DNA of 64,000 nt from Isoetes taiwanensis (lineage: Eukaryota; Streptophyta; Lycopodiopsida; Isoetales; Isoetaceae). A program made the position numbers and the translations under genes. The number at the start of each line of letters is the position of its first letter. Within the stretch, counting starts at the first letter, position 1. The notes beneath the pieces were generated by a model. The model made no database searches. It was not told where the DNA came from and saw only the letters and a program-made list of their open reading frames with translations. The stretch covers positions 6,981,253 through 7,045,252 of the forward strand of contig JAJEKV010000017.1 in NCBI GenBank assembly GCA_021234155.1, given 5' to 3'. This document shows positions 35,401 through 46,966 of this stretch, piece by piece.

Positions 35401-36000
35401 TTTGAATGATTTAGCAATGACCTTGTATCGGCACCTGCCTTGTGTCAGTCCATGAGAACATGCATATCTTTTTTACCAAATACGGGCCGACCCTGTGAGG
35501 TTGGTGGTAGCAACCTGCCGATATCCTTCTCCTCATTCCATAGGACTTGCCGAACTCATGCATCTCATCTAACCAGGATTCAGCATCCACCCCTGACCTG
35601 GTCTTGCCCGAAAATTAGGCCAATTTACGGTTCTTCCAAATGCTTGTGATAGCAGAGTCCACGGTCTTTCGATAGTCCTTTCTACGAGACTTAGCATTAT
35701 CTTCTGAGGACTCAATGAAATCCGATGACTCTGACAAATCAGAACTTGCATCAGATGATGAGCTGCTCCGTGTACGCTTTGAGCGTTGGATGTAGCTGGA
35801 GCAGGTACTGGTGCAGCTGGTGGTGGTGGCAGCTTTTGATTAGCTATAACAGGAATTTCGGGACCATACTCCTGTGTTATTGTCGGGGGATTGTTTTGAA
35901 GTGCATAGGTTTAGAGCTCAGTAAGCTGACGCTTCATAAGTATGAGCACTTGCTCTGGAGTTAGACGACCGGGTTGCACGGGGGTCACCCAAGGAGGGGG
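32460..36000 (-). mobile_element. Ty3/gypsy gag-pol segment (gag to integrase zinc domain), inverted
   Basis: On the minus strand, in order: gag (~36000-35035) with a Pro-rich N-terminus and YRLKQRNLTVQAYKDEFMRL; a zinc knuckle remnant CFWCFRPGKRMQDCP (~34900), where the His is lost; aspartic protease LIDTGSTHNFLS (~34640-34675). Reverse transcriptase (34160-33421) follows with FMKIDLCSGYHQIRI, VMPFGLTNAPATF and FFDDILIYS in place of YxDD. RNase H (33259-32996) has YDSRKMNDAEQQYPTHDQEL. The start of integrase (32990-32510) shows YKPGKHN and, in broken frames, the GH...WPGMKK...C..CQ zinc domain. Several frameshifts and stops make it defective. It stops inside integrase at about 32460; the missing integrase end is on the plus strand starting at 36003. 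Confidence 0.9.
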
Positions 36001-36002
36001 GC

Positions 36003-36790
36003 ATGCACCGTAGCACAGCTTACCACTCGCAGACAGATGGCCAAACCAAGCGTACTAATCGCATAATAGAAGATATGCTATGTAACTACGTCTGGAACAA
36101 GCAATCCCAATGGGCAGATTATATCCATTTGGTGGAGTTTGCATATAACAGTACAGGAGTCTTTAAGGATGTCTCCTTTTATGATCAACTATGGCTATCA
36201 AGCCTTACTCCAGACACGTGGCATAATCCAGTTTCCAAAGTAGAAGTTTCTCAGCAGTTACTTACAGATATGCAAGCCTTAGTTGAAGAAGTTCGAGGTA
36301 TTTGTTAGCTGCCAGAACCCGACAAAAGAGCTTGCTGATAGCCATCGGACATCATGGGAATTTCAAGTTGGTGAGTCTGTACGGCTAAAGATTAAGGTCA
36401 AGTAGGCCAAGCTCAAATTTGGCAATTGTAAGAAGCTGGCACCTAGATGGATGGGACTCTTTGATATAACTGAAAGGATAGGCTTCCAAGCCTACCGATT
36501 GAACCTACCCGCACATTTAAAGGTCCATAAAGTCTTTCACGTGAGCCTCCTCAAGAAGCATACACCCGATCCGAAAAAGATCCTTGATACGCTGACACTT
36601 CTGGAGATGACGGAAGATCAGTTGAAGATTGTGCTTGAGGCTCTCTTTGATCATGTATATAAGCAAACCTGCAGGACTCAAATCTTGCAGCATTTAATTA
36701 AGTAGAAACACTTACCAACAAAGGATCCAACATGGGTTCTTAAAGCAGATTTGGACAAGGCTTACCCAGACTTTATGCGGCAATGTTAGG
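36003..36790 (+). mobile_element. Ty3/gypsy integrase C-terminus and chromodomain
   Basis: Begins abruptly inside the integrase core with STAYHSQTDGQTKRTNRIIE (the core Glu region, which normally reads STAYHPQTDGQTE) and continues EDMLCNYVWNKQSQW. After a stop at 36306 come the C-terminal module MGLFDITERIGFQAYRLNLP with HLKVHKVFHVSLLKKH (36451-36570), then a chromodomain-like end with KDPTWVLKADLDKAYPDF in a broken frame. It is exactly the part missing from the minus-strand gypsy segment next door and points away from it, which suggests an inversion inside one element. Confidence 0.85.
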
Positions 36791-37381
36791 GCCGAACTAT
36801 TCATGATGCAATTGACTCCAACTCTAATGGTAAGCAATGCATTATGGATTGGCAGGGGTCATGTGAGTGTTCGATCCGACAAGGATCATATAAGGGGTTG
36901 GGCTAGATACATCTTAGATGGGGATATGGGCATATAGGCATTCTTGATAGGACGTGTTCCTCTACGACTATAATGGGTTTCCTTACGCCGAGACGAAACG
37001 CAAGCCTTAGGCATTATTAGATTTCCTTCATTCCTATTTCTTTTTTTCTTTAAGGGGATGATCCCTTCAACCACCCTATTTTAATTATTTTAACTAATGT
37101 GCTGTAATTTTGCAGGCTAGTAGCTTGTATTTCCGTATTGCAGAAGATTCCAAGCCTCAATCTGGGGTCATCTCCTGTTATTCGAGTGTTGTTTTGCATC
37201 TGTGCTACTATGTAATTTTGTGATCTGGTGTTTATTGTCTATTGTCAAAAGACTCTGGTTCTAGAACAACTTTATGTCATCCTATATTACTTCAGCAATT
37301 AAATTTACCTTTTATAACTTAATTGCTTATTCTTACCTAACCCCAATGCTGAGGACAACATTATTCCAAGGGAGGAGAATA

Positions 37382-39272
37382 TGACGTTCCATATATTTAT
37401 ATGGTATACGTATACATACTATGACACGTCACCAGGGTCTAAGCAGACCCTTATGGGTCATTAGGGGATAACTTGGATTAATCTAAAAGGGCTTTTATTA
37501 GCTATACTAAATTATTAGTAAGTTAAATAACCTAATTAGACTAATTAATGTATTAATTAGTAAAAGTCATCTAATTAGGGAGTGCCACCTGGCCCAAATC
37601 AATTCGGCTGGGAGAACTTGCTAAGATTAGGGTCCAAATTGGATCCCTACCCCCAGTTCTGACCCAAATCAATTTGGGAAAGGTTGGAGGAAGGAGGAGC
37701 TATTTGCCACTACAGCCAGACGTAAAGAATGGAAGCCTTTCGTGATAATGGCTCTAGCCAAGAGACCGGTTAGTCTCTAGATAGTTTGTGCTTCAACTAA
37801 CCCTTGTATGATTAGATGGATGGTTAATTTCTCTATTATCTACTGTTAAGATGAGAATGGTTACCTTGTTCATGATTATGTTCTCTCTTTCTGTTCCTCC
37901 TGTGTGTCTGGAGTTAAGGGTGGATAGAGACCTAGAAGCTTCTTAGTAGTGTAACACTAACTAGAACCCTTAAGACCCAGTAAATGCAGCCTGTGCACAA
38001 GAACCCACGTGGTTGTGGATGCTATGTTGTAATTCAACACCAGATAATGGGTATGATGGTGAAACGAGGGTGGGATCTTGTGCAGCGTAGCTACAAGATT
38101 CCTATAGTGTGCGAGGCTTATAATCGGTCACTGAAGGGCCGAGTATGGGTTTGACACTCCCTGGGTCGCAGGATACGTGATATAGGGATGTCCTGGGCTC
38201 AAACCGGGCGTGGTGAACCGGCCTTTAGATTTACGAGAGTAAGTCGGGTACGGATGCAGGAACTGCTGGCGTGGCCCGTGTCCTCTAGCACACCCAGGGA
38301 TCCATTGTGCCCGGGGAGGGAACGCTTCCCTAACCTACATCATCGGACGGGGGAGATGTAACCCGGAGTAGTCTCATAGGGTGATTCCATGAGATTGCAT
38401 CTCCTGAAGGCTACAATCACGATATAGCATGTTTTAGCCTATCTGCAAAGTGTGCACAGAAGGGGCGGATGGAGTGGACTACTCTAGCCATTGTTCTACC
38501 AGCCAACGCCATGTTATACCTCTGTCTGCTATTATCTGGAGGCCTTGACCGTCAGTCGATCCCATAGAGTCTGGGCCCGGAGTAGAGCCCTTATTTATGG
38601 TAGATTGCTTATGTTATCTTATTCTTGTATTGTTATTTATATGATGATTGATGGACCACCCTTTGTGGTGGTATATAATATTGTGTATGATTTGCTAAGT
38701 GCTAATATGTATGTACGCTTTTGCTGTATAGGATTTCCATAGAGGATGTGGGACAAATGACACCTTCGTGTCCTTCACCCGGACACTTCGCCATCCCAAG
38801 TGGTCCGAGTTAGACGGAGGGCCTTTCCATGGTGATATAGTTGCCACGGGAGGGGAATTCCTTGTACTTGGATTGGACGATGGGAGCATCGTATTGATTC
38901 TAGGAGCGTCACACCTAGGTTGGACCTTTGTCTAGGCTTTCTAGTGCAATTATCTCTATTTGATCCATGAGGGATCTTTGACACCCAAATTAAAGGGTGG
39001 GCTGAGGTATTGCTAATAGGTGGAAAAAATCATGAGCTGCCCCTATAGTATCTGCCGTATGTTGGGAAGAAGCTGGGCCCGAGTGTCCGCCATAGTATTA
39101 GACGTGGTAGAGAAGATATAGAGCGACTCTGGTTTTAGTACTAAGTTAGTTAATGCTTCTCTCTCCCTTGAATTTGGGTGTGGGGCAAACATTTCCTATC
39201 TAGCCTTTTGAGGGGCTTTTAAATAAGGTTGTATATCATACTTATTATTAATAAAATATCCTGCCTTCAACA
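37382..39272 (+). mobile_element. Probable 3' LTR of the Ty3/gypsy element
   Basis: A polypurine tract AAGGGAGGAGAA (~37368-37379) lies directly before TGACGTTCC, and the block ends ...AATAAAATATCC...CTTCAACA at 39272, giving TG...CA ends and a length near 1.9 kb. A polyadenylation-like AATAAAA lies 20 bp from the end. It follows the integrase/chromodomain part after ~590 bp of non-coding 3' sequence. No second copy exists in the window, so the boundaries cannot be confirmed by comparison. Confidence 0.45.
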
Positions 39273-39312
39273 GAAAAAATGGTGTGCTTCACACGAGGGT
39301 CCTCCTAAACTA

Positions 39313-39460
39313 TTTTTAAGTCTCTCTCTCTTAGGTCGGCCACATGATCGGAAAAAAAAATTGTCTCTCGCGCTATACGCGAGAGACAATTTTTATACTG
39401 TATGGCGTGAGAGACTATGAGAGATGATAATCTCTCATCAATCTCTCATCGTTTAACAAG
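39313..39460. mobile_element. MITE-like hairpin sequence with short TC run
   Basis: TCTCTCTCTC (39321-39330) is followed by GGCCACATG (39338-39346), an A-run, then a perfect 17-bp stem AAAAATTGTCTCTCGCG (39356-39372) against its complement (39378-39394) with loop CTATA. A second stem ATGAGAGAT/ATCTCTCAT follows at 39417-39438. The same order (TC run, GCCACATG, A/T run, TCTCTCG/CGAGAGA hairpin, TTTATAC) recurs at 40438-40600. Confidence 0.65.
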
Positions 39461-40425
39461 GCTGTTAGCCAGAAAACTACCCCTTTATGCCGGATTTTTT
39501 TCCCGTGACTTGTTTTTGTTTTCAGACCAGTTCCTATTCGACCCCATCCTCCTGTTCATCATATGAACAAGAGCAGAATCGTCTGGCCAAATTTCAATGT
39601 CGGTCTTATCCGGATATCTATGTGGATTTTCTATTCGGCTTTCTGTAGCAGAGGAGCTCGGTTTGCCTATTCAAAAGCCAAAGCTGTTTTTCTATATCAT
39701 TTAGGCTATTTTTCTCTTTGGGCGTATGCAAAAATGCAAAATAGAGTATCGTAGTTCTTGATGAAATAGAAGAATGAAGCCAAAATATCTTTCCGAAATC
39801 CAGAAAACCTTTTCTTCTTTTTGGTTGTGAATGTAGAAGCCCTACTGGAAAACTGGAAGTAAAACCGGAAGCAGTTGCAGGATGTGCTGCTTGTGTAGAA
39901 GGAGCCGTTTGAGCCAAAAGGGGCCGATGCCATAGCAATCAAAGAGCCATCCCCTGCTCGTCTGTTGTCGCAGAAGATTAAGGAAACGCCCATGCTCTGT
40001 GCTATTAAGAAAACTTAACTGAATAAGGTAAAACCTTGTGACCAGTATATGCTAGAACTATCTTTACATCTGGTAAGCTTGAAATGCTTGTCGATGCCAT
40101 AGCCCAGGTCTTTGTATGGAAGCTTTGTATGCATCGGTCTTTGTATGGAAGCTCAGGTCGACGCCATAGCCAGAAGGCTTTCCCTTTGCCGCAGAAGAAA
40201 AGGCAACAAAACCCAAAAATTTCACGAGGCCCCAAAACTTTTACGGGCTCGAAAACTAAAACTAAAACTAAGACTAACAAGTTAAATATAATGGAAACAC
40301 CCCTCACAGCAGTTAGGGGCAAGTTGTCTCCCAATGCAAGAGTCCACTTGGTGGACTCTCGCACGTCTCTCATTATCTCTCCTCTCAAATTGTCTCTCAA
40401 CTCATCTCTCATGATCTCTCATGCT

Positions 40426-40600
<175 letters not shown>

Positions 40601-41003
40601 ATATGTGTTCAGAGTTGGACGAGAGACAAATGTCCTCTAACTGGCCCGTTAGCAAGGAGATCCACCGGAAAGGGAGGGAATCCACCGGGATTTTTCTTCC
40701 CGCCTCTTCCTTGGCGCCAGCTCCAAGCTCGAATTATCCCACAGTCAAGATTTCGCCTCCTGGTGAGTACCAAAATATCCCATATCCTTGTTTTCCAGTC
40801 TCTGTTGTCCCATATTTTGTGTTCAGCAGCCATTTTTGTTCAATCTCAACTCTACAATCAGACTTCTCGGCCCGGATTTGCATTATTTGATGAATCCGGT
40901 CATTTTGGGCATGATTGCCATGCTTTTGAGGGTTATTCAACTCGGCTTGGCTTTCCAAAGCTACTGTCTACATCTGATACAAGAGAATGAATGAGATGGG
41001 TCA

Positions 41004-42245
41004 ATGGATATTTTAGAGCAGAATGCGGAGGTACAAGATATTATTAATTACATGTGTGCAGCATCCACACTCTTCCTAGCCGCTTCTTCGAGATTAAGGA
41101 GGCCTCCCCGGAAATTTTGGGTATGTCCAAGGCAGACAACACAGTGGGACAGCATTGACAATCACGCTTGGAAATGCCTCCCCTCTTTTGAGGATGATAT
41201 GTGGCACCAGTTCTATCGGATGAAGAGGGCTGCATTTGAGAATTTAGTTGGCCTAATTGTGCCTTACTTAATCAGACCTGGAATGAAGGTCAGATCGCCT
41301 GTTGATCCCAGGAAGGCAGTGGTCATGGTGCTTTATTTCTTAGCACATGGTGAGAAACCCCTGCATGTAGGTCAAAGATTTTATGTAGGTAAAGCTACTG
41401 TGCAGAAATACACGAAAAAAATAACTCTTGCCTTGGCATCCAAGACTATGCTTTACAAGAGGTTCATTGCTTTACCAACAGGCCAAAGATTGTTGGACAT
41501 AAACAAAGAATTTGAAGATGCAATAGGTATACCAAATATATTTGGAGCTGTTGATGGATCTCATATCTATTTGTACAAAAAACCATGGAGCAAAGACAAG
41601 GGTGATGACTATTATTCCAGGCACAAAAGACCTTCCTGCCTTATGCAAGGTGTGGTTACTCACCAAAGACTCTTCATTAATGTTTGTGTAAATAGGACTG
41701 GTTCTGTGCATGATGCAAATCAATTCAAGAAAAGTTTGTTATACAAGAGGTTGGCTGCCAAACAGATAATGCAAGAGCCTACTGTTCAGATGACAGGTAA
41801 AAAGATTAGTCAGGGTCAAATGACTGATCAGGAGGTGGTTGTTACAATTCCACCAATGTTGCTTGGGGATTCAGCATATCCCTCTCGAAGATTTCTAATT
41901 AAAGTTTTCCCTGATGGAAAGGGAGCCTATGGCAGATTTAATAAAAGGATCTGCAGAGGTAGAGTGTGTGTAGAAAATGGTTTTGGTATCATAAAAGAAA
42001 AATTCAGAATTTTAAAGACATTGCCTATCCATGTTGGTAGAGCTGCCAAAATAATCCATGCTACTTGTGTGTTGTGGAACTTTTGTATCATGCAAGATCT
42101 TCAGCTAGATTGCTTGCCATTGCTACCTGATGTTCCTGAAATTGATTACTATGAGATTGAGATAATGAACAAAAGGATGAAGAAAGAAGGGGATCAAATT
42201 CGACATGTTATATTCCAGAATCTGGAACAGGTAAATGCAGATTGA
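41004..42245 (+). CDS. PIF/Harbinger transposase (DDE_Tnp_4, HARBI1-like)
   Basis: An intact 413-residue frame. It starts with a helical N-terminal part including WKCLPSFEDDMWHQFYRM, as in plant HARBI1-like proteins, followed by a helix-turn-helix-like stretch (residues ~95-140, VGQRFYVGKATVQKY). The RNase H-fold catalytic core has Asp184 (GAVDGSHI), Asp289 (LLGDSAYP) and Glu324 (VENGFGIIKEKF), so the DDE triad is complete. The enzyme cuts and pastes DNA at 3-bp TWA-type targets, usually with a Myb-like partner, which I do not find here. Length fits the family. A possible leader exon ends at a donor CTG|GTGAGT near 40761. It could be an autonomous element's transposase or a domesticated gene; element ends were not found. 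Confidence 0.92.
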   Translation: MDILEQNAEVQDIINYMCAASTLFLAASSRLRRPPRKFWVCPRQTTQWDSIDNHAWKCLPSFEDDMWHQFYRMKRAAFENLVGLIVPYLIRPGMKVRSPVDPRKAVVMVLYFLAHGEKPLHVGQRFYVGKATVQKYTKKITLALASKTMLYKRFIALPTGQRLLDINKEFEDAIGIPNIFGAVDGSHIYLYKKPWSKDKGDDYYSRHKRPSCLMQGVVTHQRLFINVCVNRTGSVHDANQFKKSLLYKRLAAKQIMQEPTVQMTGKKISQGQMTDQEVVVTIPPMLLGDSAYPSRRFLIKVFPDGKGAYGRFNKRICRGRVCVENGFGIIKEKFRILKTLPIHVGRAAKIIHATCVLWNFCIMQDLQLDCLPLLPDVPEIDYYEIEIMNKRMKKEGDQIRHVIFQNLEQVNAD

Positions 42246-42359
42246 GTGCTGCTACATAATTGGTACATAATGCATACATCTGTTATGCAAAAACATAAAA
42301 TCATGTGAAGATCTGAAGATGTGCTTGAACAGCAATGTTACATAGTTGAAATACAAATA

Positions 42360-45300
42360 TCTTTCTTCTTTTTTTCTTTTTTCTTTTTTTTTTTGTAGAA
42401 ACGGCAGTAGTATTATATTACATGCAATACATGATAATATAAAAGAACAGAGCAAGGCTCTGTAATAGAGGCCATGACATCAAAATTGGTCGGTCACTCC
42501 AAAGGGGGAAGTTTTAACAAAATCAAACACTGTTTAAAGTTATAAAACCAAACAAACATGACATTAAGTTATATGCAGATCATGAAATAAAGGGTTCTTC
42601 TGAAAACAACTGCAACCTCATTCATCAATTACCCCATCCAGAGTAATTATTGCAAAGGCATGATCTGTATGCTTGAAGAGCAGATCGTCTAACTCAATTG
42701 CTCCGTATCCAGTATATATAGGATCCACGATTCGCGCACTCCCTCAACTATGCCAAGTTTTTCCTCAAAATACGGCTTCAGCTCTTATTTAAACTGCCAG
42801 ATATCAGCATCCTGCAGAACCCTCTTGAATGTCCGGATCATAATCCTCTCTGTTGTGACCCAAAGGAGGGCTTCCAGAACCTCCTGATGAGACATTGGCA
42901 TTGTACCTTCCGGGACCTCTCTAACGTGCCCTCCTTCATGATGCTTCTTGACCAAGTAATCTGTTATCATCATCAGACAGATTGTTAAAATAGGAAGTAA
43001 AATATGAATAGAACCCCTGGAAGGAGCCCAATGCATCCCAGCTTTTATCATAATTGGAGCCCCTGCAAAGTCTATGAGCCATGGCTGCATCTGCCAGCTC
43101 TAATTGGAGTGTTGTTTTGATGTAGTTCAAATCTGGGTTAGAATGATTGATAGCCGCATTATTCCTGTGTATCCAAATCACCCACAAACAAAGAGTTCTG
43201 ACCGTATCCAAGAAAGGGGAACTGTTTGCAATGAAAACAAAAAGGTCAGACTCATGAGTTGGAGTAATACCTATATGGGGACTAATCCAATTCCAAAAAG
43301 GAGATAGCCAAGGACAGATAAAGATGTGACTTGAGGATTCAGTCTGGCCACATCCTAAAGGGCATCTATCCGAGATCTGGTCATTATATTTAGCTCGGTA
43401 TGCATTGCACTTAAGACTCCTATTCAAAAATAGCCATCTAAAAAGGATGATCTTTTTAGCACACTGTAGTTTCCAACCCTTTCTGATGACTCGAATAGCT
43501 TCAGAATCAGGACAGTCCCATTGATCAGCAACTTTTGTTCCTTGAGCACTCAATAAAATTGAGTAGATTTTGGCTACTTTGTAGCCATTTCCATCTAAAG
43601 CCCAATTCTGTTCATTTGTTTCAGCATCTGGTCTCCTTTGGTGCCGAGTAAGTGCATTGTAGATGTTTCTATTACAATTAGAATCTTGCACTAAACCAGA
43701 AATTTCCTGCCATGTCTTCCAGCCCTCACCCCTGACCATACTGCCAACTGTGCATAATCCATTAAGTTTCCATTCCTTATACTTTTTAGGGTGTTTCAGA
43801 GCTAGACATCCCTAATCCTCTTCTGTGAGGCCTTGATGCCAAAAGAAATTAAACTCCTGTGAAGCATTCTCTATTGGAAGAGCTTTGAAGCATACAGGTA
43901 CTTTATTCCAAGCTTGAATGATTCTCCTCATAATATTGGAAGTACCACTGCTTGGGTTAAGCTGGTAGAAAGCAGAATCAGGCATATGATGGGGAGTAGA
44001 TGGACTCCCCACAAGTGAGGTTTTCCCAATCCAATATTTGATTAAGTGGAGAGCTGGGGACTTTAATGATGTGATTAAAGACCTCCATACTTGTTTAGCT
44101 GCCAGTACCTGTGCTTGCAGAAAGAGATCCTTACATCCTAGACCTCCTCTTTTCCTAGGGAGGGTCAAATTGTGCCAGCCAACCATATGAGAACCCTGCC
44201 AAATGAATTCCTTCATGATTATCTCCAGTTCCTTATAAGTTTTCTTGTCTGCAATTATTGCAGAGGAAAAGTAAACATGGGAACTAGCAATGACACTGTT
44301 GATAATCTCCAATCTTCCAGCCATGGAAAGTGTTTTAGGATACATTTGTAGCTTCTTCTTTATTTTTGTAACTATAGGCTCCCATAAACCATGTAAACTC
44401 ATATTAAGGGCCAGAGGCAAGCCTAAGAGTTTAGTAGCAGACTGGTATCCACAAACTCTAATCCCTTCAATGTAGTCCTCCGAGCTGTCAGAGATTATTG
44501 CACCACTCCAGAAGCTTTCCCAAACCAATCCATTGCCATGAGAAAGTTTTGAATATGATCTACTTGTCTTTTCAAAAACACAAATGTGTCATCTGCATAC
44601 TGCATAGCTGACAAGGTCTCACATGTGTCTGGAAGTTTAAGGCAGCTAATTTTGTCACTTTGCTGCAATTTCAAGATGATTCTGGTTACCATCTCAGCTA
44701 CTATCAAGAAGAGATAGGGAGCCAGAGGACAACACTGTCTAACCCCTCTTTTACGCTCAAAGAATGGAGATGGAGAACCATTTACCAACACAGCTGAGCA
44801 TCCTGTAACATTAAGTCCAGCAACCTTTTTTATTACTGCCTCTGAGAATCCCAACTGAGACATGGCCCTATACAGAAAACTCCAGTCAATGGTATCATAG
44901 GCTCTTTTAAAATCCAGTTTTAGTAACACACAGTCTTGATTTGTGGTTCTATTCCAATGGAGTCCTTCATATGCACCAATGAAGTTATCAAGGATACTCC
45001 TCCCTGGCAGAAAACCTGATTGGACTGGGTTGATCCTTGCCTGTAGAATTTTCTTGAGCCTGTTAGCAAAGATCTTGGCTATAATTTTATATGTTACATT
45101 GGTCAATGAGATAGGTCTCCAGTCCGAGAAGGTAGCAGGCTTGTCTACTTTTGGGACTAAGGCAATGAGTCCAGCATTGATAGCTGGGTGTAGTCTTTCA
45201 GCCTGCCATGCACCCTGTATGAATATTATAAGGTCTTTGCACATTATACCCCAGAAGTGTTCATAGAACTCAGGGGGCAAACCGTCTGGCCCTGGGCTTT

Positions 45301-46700
45301 TCCCATGTGCCATACTCCTTATAGTTCCCAGGATTTCATTTTCCATTGGAATAGTCATAAGCTGATCTTCTTCAATTGGCAAATCTTTAGGACCAAGAAA
45401 ATTAAAGAAGTCAGACATGTTCTCACTATCCATGGCTTTTGCTGCAAAGAGTTCTTTGTATTTGCTATAGAACAAGTTCTGTATGTCTTCCTGTTTGGAT
45501 AACTCTTGTTGATCATCCATCACTGAAACAATCCCATTGTTCATTATCCTGCTCTTAGCAGCCCTAAAAAGAACTTGGAACTACAGTCATCCATCAGGTT
45601 AATGTACAGGCTTCTACTTTTGATTGCCAAACTCTTTGCCTCGTATTCTTCTATTAACTTAACCTTTCTTTCCAGAATTTCCTCTCTTTGTTGTAGAATC
45701 AAATCATGTTTGTCCAGAAAGAGTTTTTGTCTGACTTCTTTCATCTCTAAGTAGATCTCTGTCTTTTCCTGCTTCTTTTTCTGGTTCCACTGTTTACCCC
45801 ACTGTTTTATCCAATTTTTGATCTGCTTACATCTGGTAATAAACTCTTTCATTGATCCACTTACATTCAAAGCCTCCAGAGAACCATAGTATGTGGTAAA
45901 ATCATCACAGAAAGCTTTGTTGTTCAATAAACTATTATTGAACTTAAATGGGATGTCAGTAGGTCTATTCTGGGGCAAATTTCCTGTGTCCAAAATCTGG
46001 GGAAAATGGTCCGAGATAGAATTACTGCAATCATTGTTTATGGTCAAGTTGTCCCAGCCTGCTAAGGTAGATATGTTAGTGTAATATCTATCAAGAAGAC
46101 AAAACACTCTATCCAAGCCCTTCATTTTATTACTCCAAGAGTAGGCATGTGAAGAAGAAGGAGCATGGTACACAAATCTGTGGACCAACTTATCCCATTG
46201 GAACCTTTCTCCTCTCGACATGTTTAATTTTTTGCCTGCCTTCTGATCCCATGAGGGGGTGTTATTGAAGTCCCCACTCAAGATCCAATTGCTGACATTT
46301 TGCCTCTGCAGCCATTCTGACATTTCTATCCATTGTTTTTCTCTTTCTTCAGGGGAAGTCGAGGCATATACATTGATGATGCCTACCTGCTCATTTTCTA
46401 TTTCCAAAAAAACCACCTGCCATCTGCCCGAGGGATGCAAGAAAGAACCTGTTTTTTTTTCAATCCATTCCAAACAATGCATATACCACCTTTGGTACCA
46501 TCTGCTGGAGCCCATATGGAATCCCCATTTGGGAAAATCCAGTTACCCAAGTTTGATGCTTCAAATGGTGGGAGTCTGTGCTCCTGCAGCAGGATTATAT
46601 CTGCCTTGATCTCCCTAATGGCAATTAGAGCCCTCTTTCTTTTCAGAGGACCCTTAATACCCCTCAAATTCCAAGAAACAATCTTCATTGGAGTTTGGTA
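42360..46700 (-). mobile_element. LINE retrotransposon (endonuclease, RT, zf-RVT), frameshifted
   Basis: Minus strand, in order: AP endonuclease starting MKIVSWNLRGIKGPLKRKRA (46688), continuing after a frameshift near 46450 with WILSGDFNNTPSW and SDHF (to 45544). Reverse transcriptase (45544-44495) follows with SPGPDGLPPEFYEHFW, LIALVPKVDKP, LKLDFKRAYDTIDW and the active-site YADDT. A connection region (44528-43812) precedes the zf-RVT end (43739-42936) with CPLGCGQTESSSHIFICPW. ORF junctions are broken by one- or two-base indels, one at a T-run near 45566, and by stops. A T-rich run on the plus strand at 42362-42396 is a candidate poly(A) tail. No ORF1 (gag-like) is seen upstream of the endonuclease, so the 5' end is truncated or not recognised. 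Confidence 0.9.
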
Positions 46701-46966
46701 CTCCTGGTGACAGGCCCATGCTCCCTTTTTCTTCCTCTTTGTAATGTGTGGGAGTGGGGTAACAAAGGACTGATCATTGGATTCTTTGGGGTATTTTCTT
46801 CTCCCTCAATATCTTTCTTGTTTTCACTTTTACATTGTGTAACACCACAAGTGTAATTGTTGTTTGCAGTTTAGGTGCACAGTTAAGTACACATAACTTT
46901 GATTGTAAACTCAAGTTCTTGTATGTTGTTGATAGTGGCACTATTCATTTGGCAGATAGTTCTTTT

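Noticed and set aside
39616-39993. Minus-strand frame with a Ser/Thr-rich, transit-peptide-like start (MASAPFGSNGSFYTSSTS)
   Set aside because: No domain follows and the frame closes soon; it may be a captured first exon but cannot be supported.
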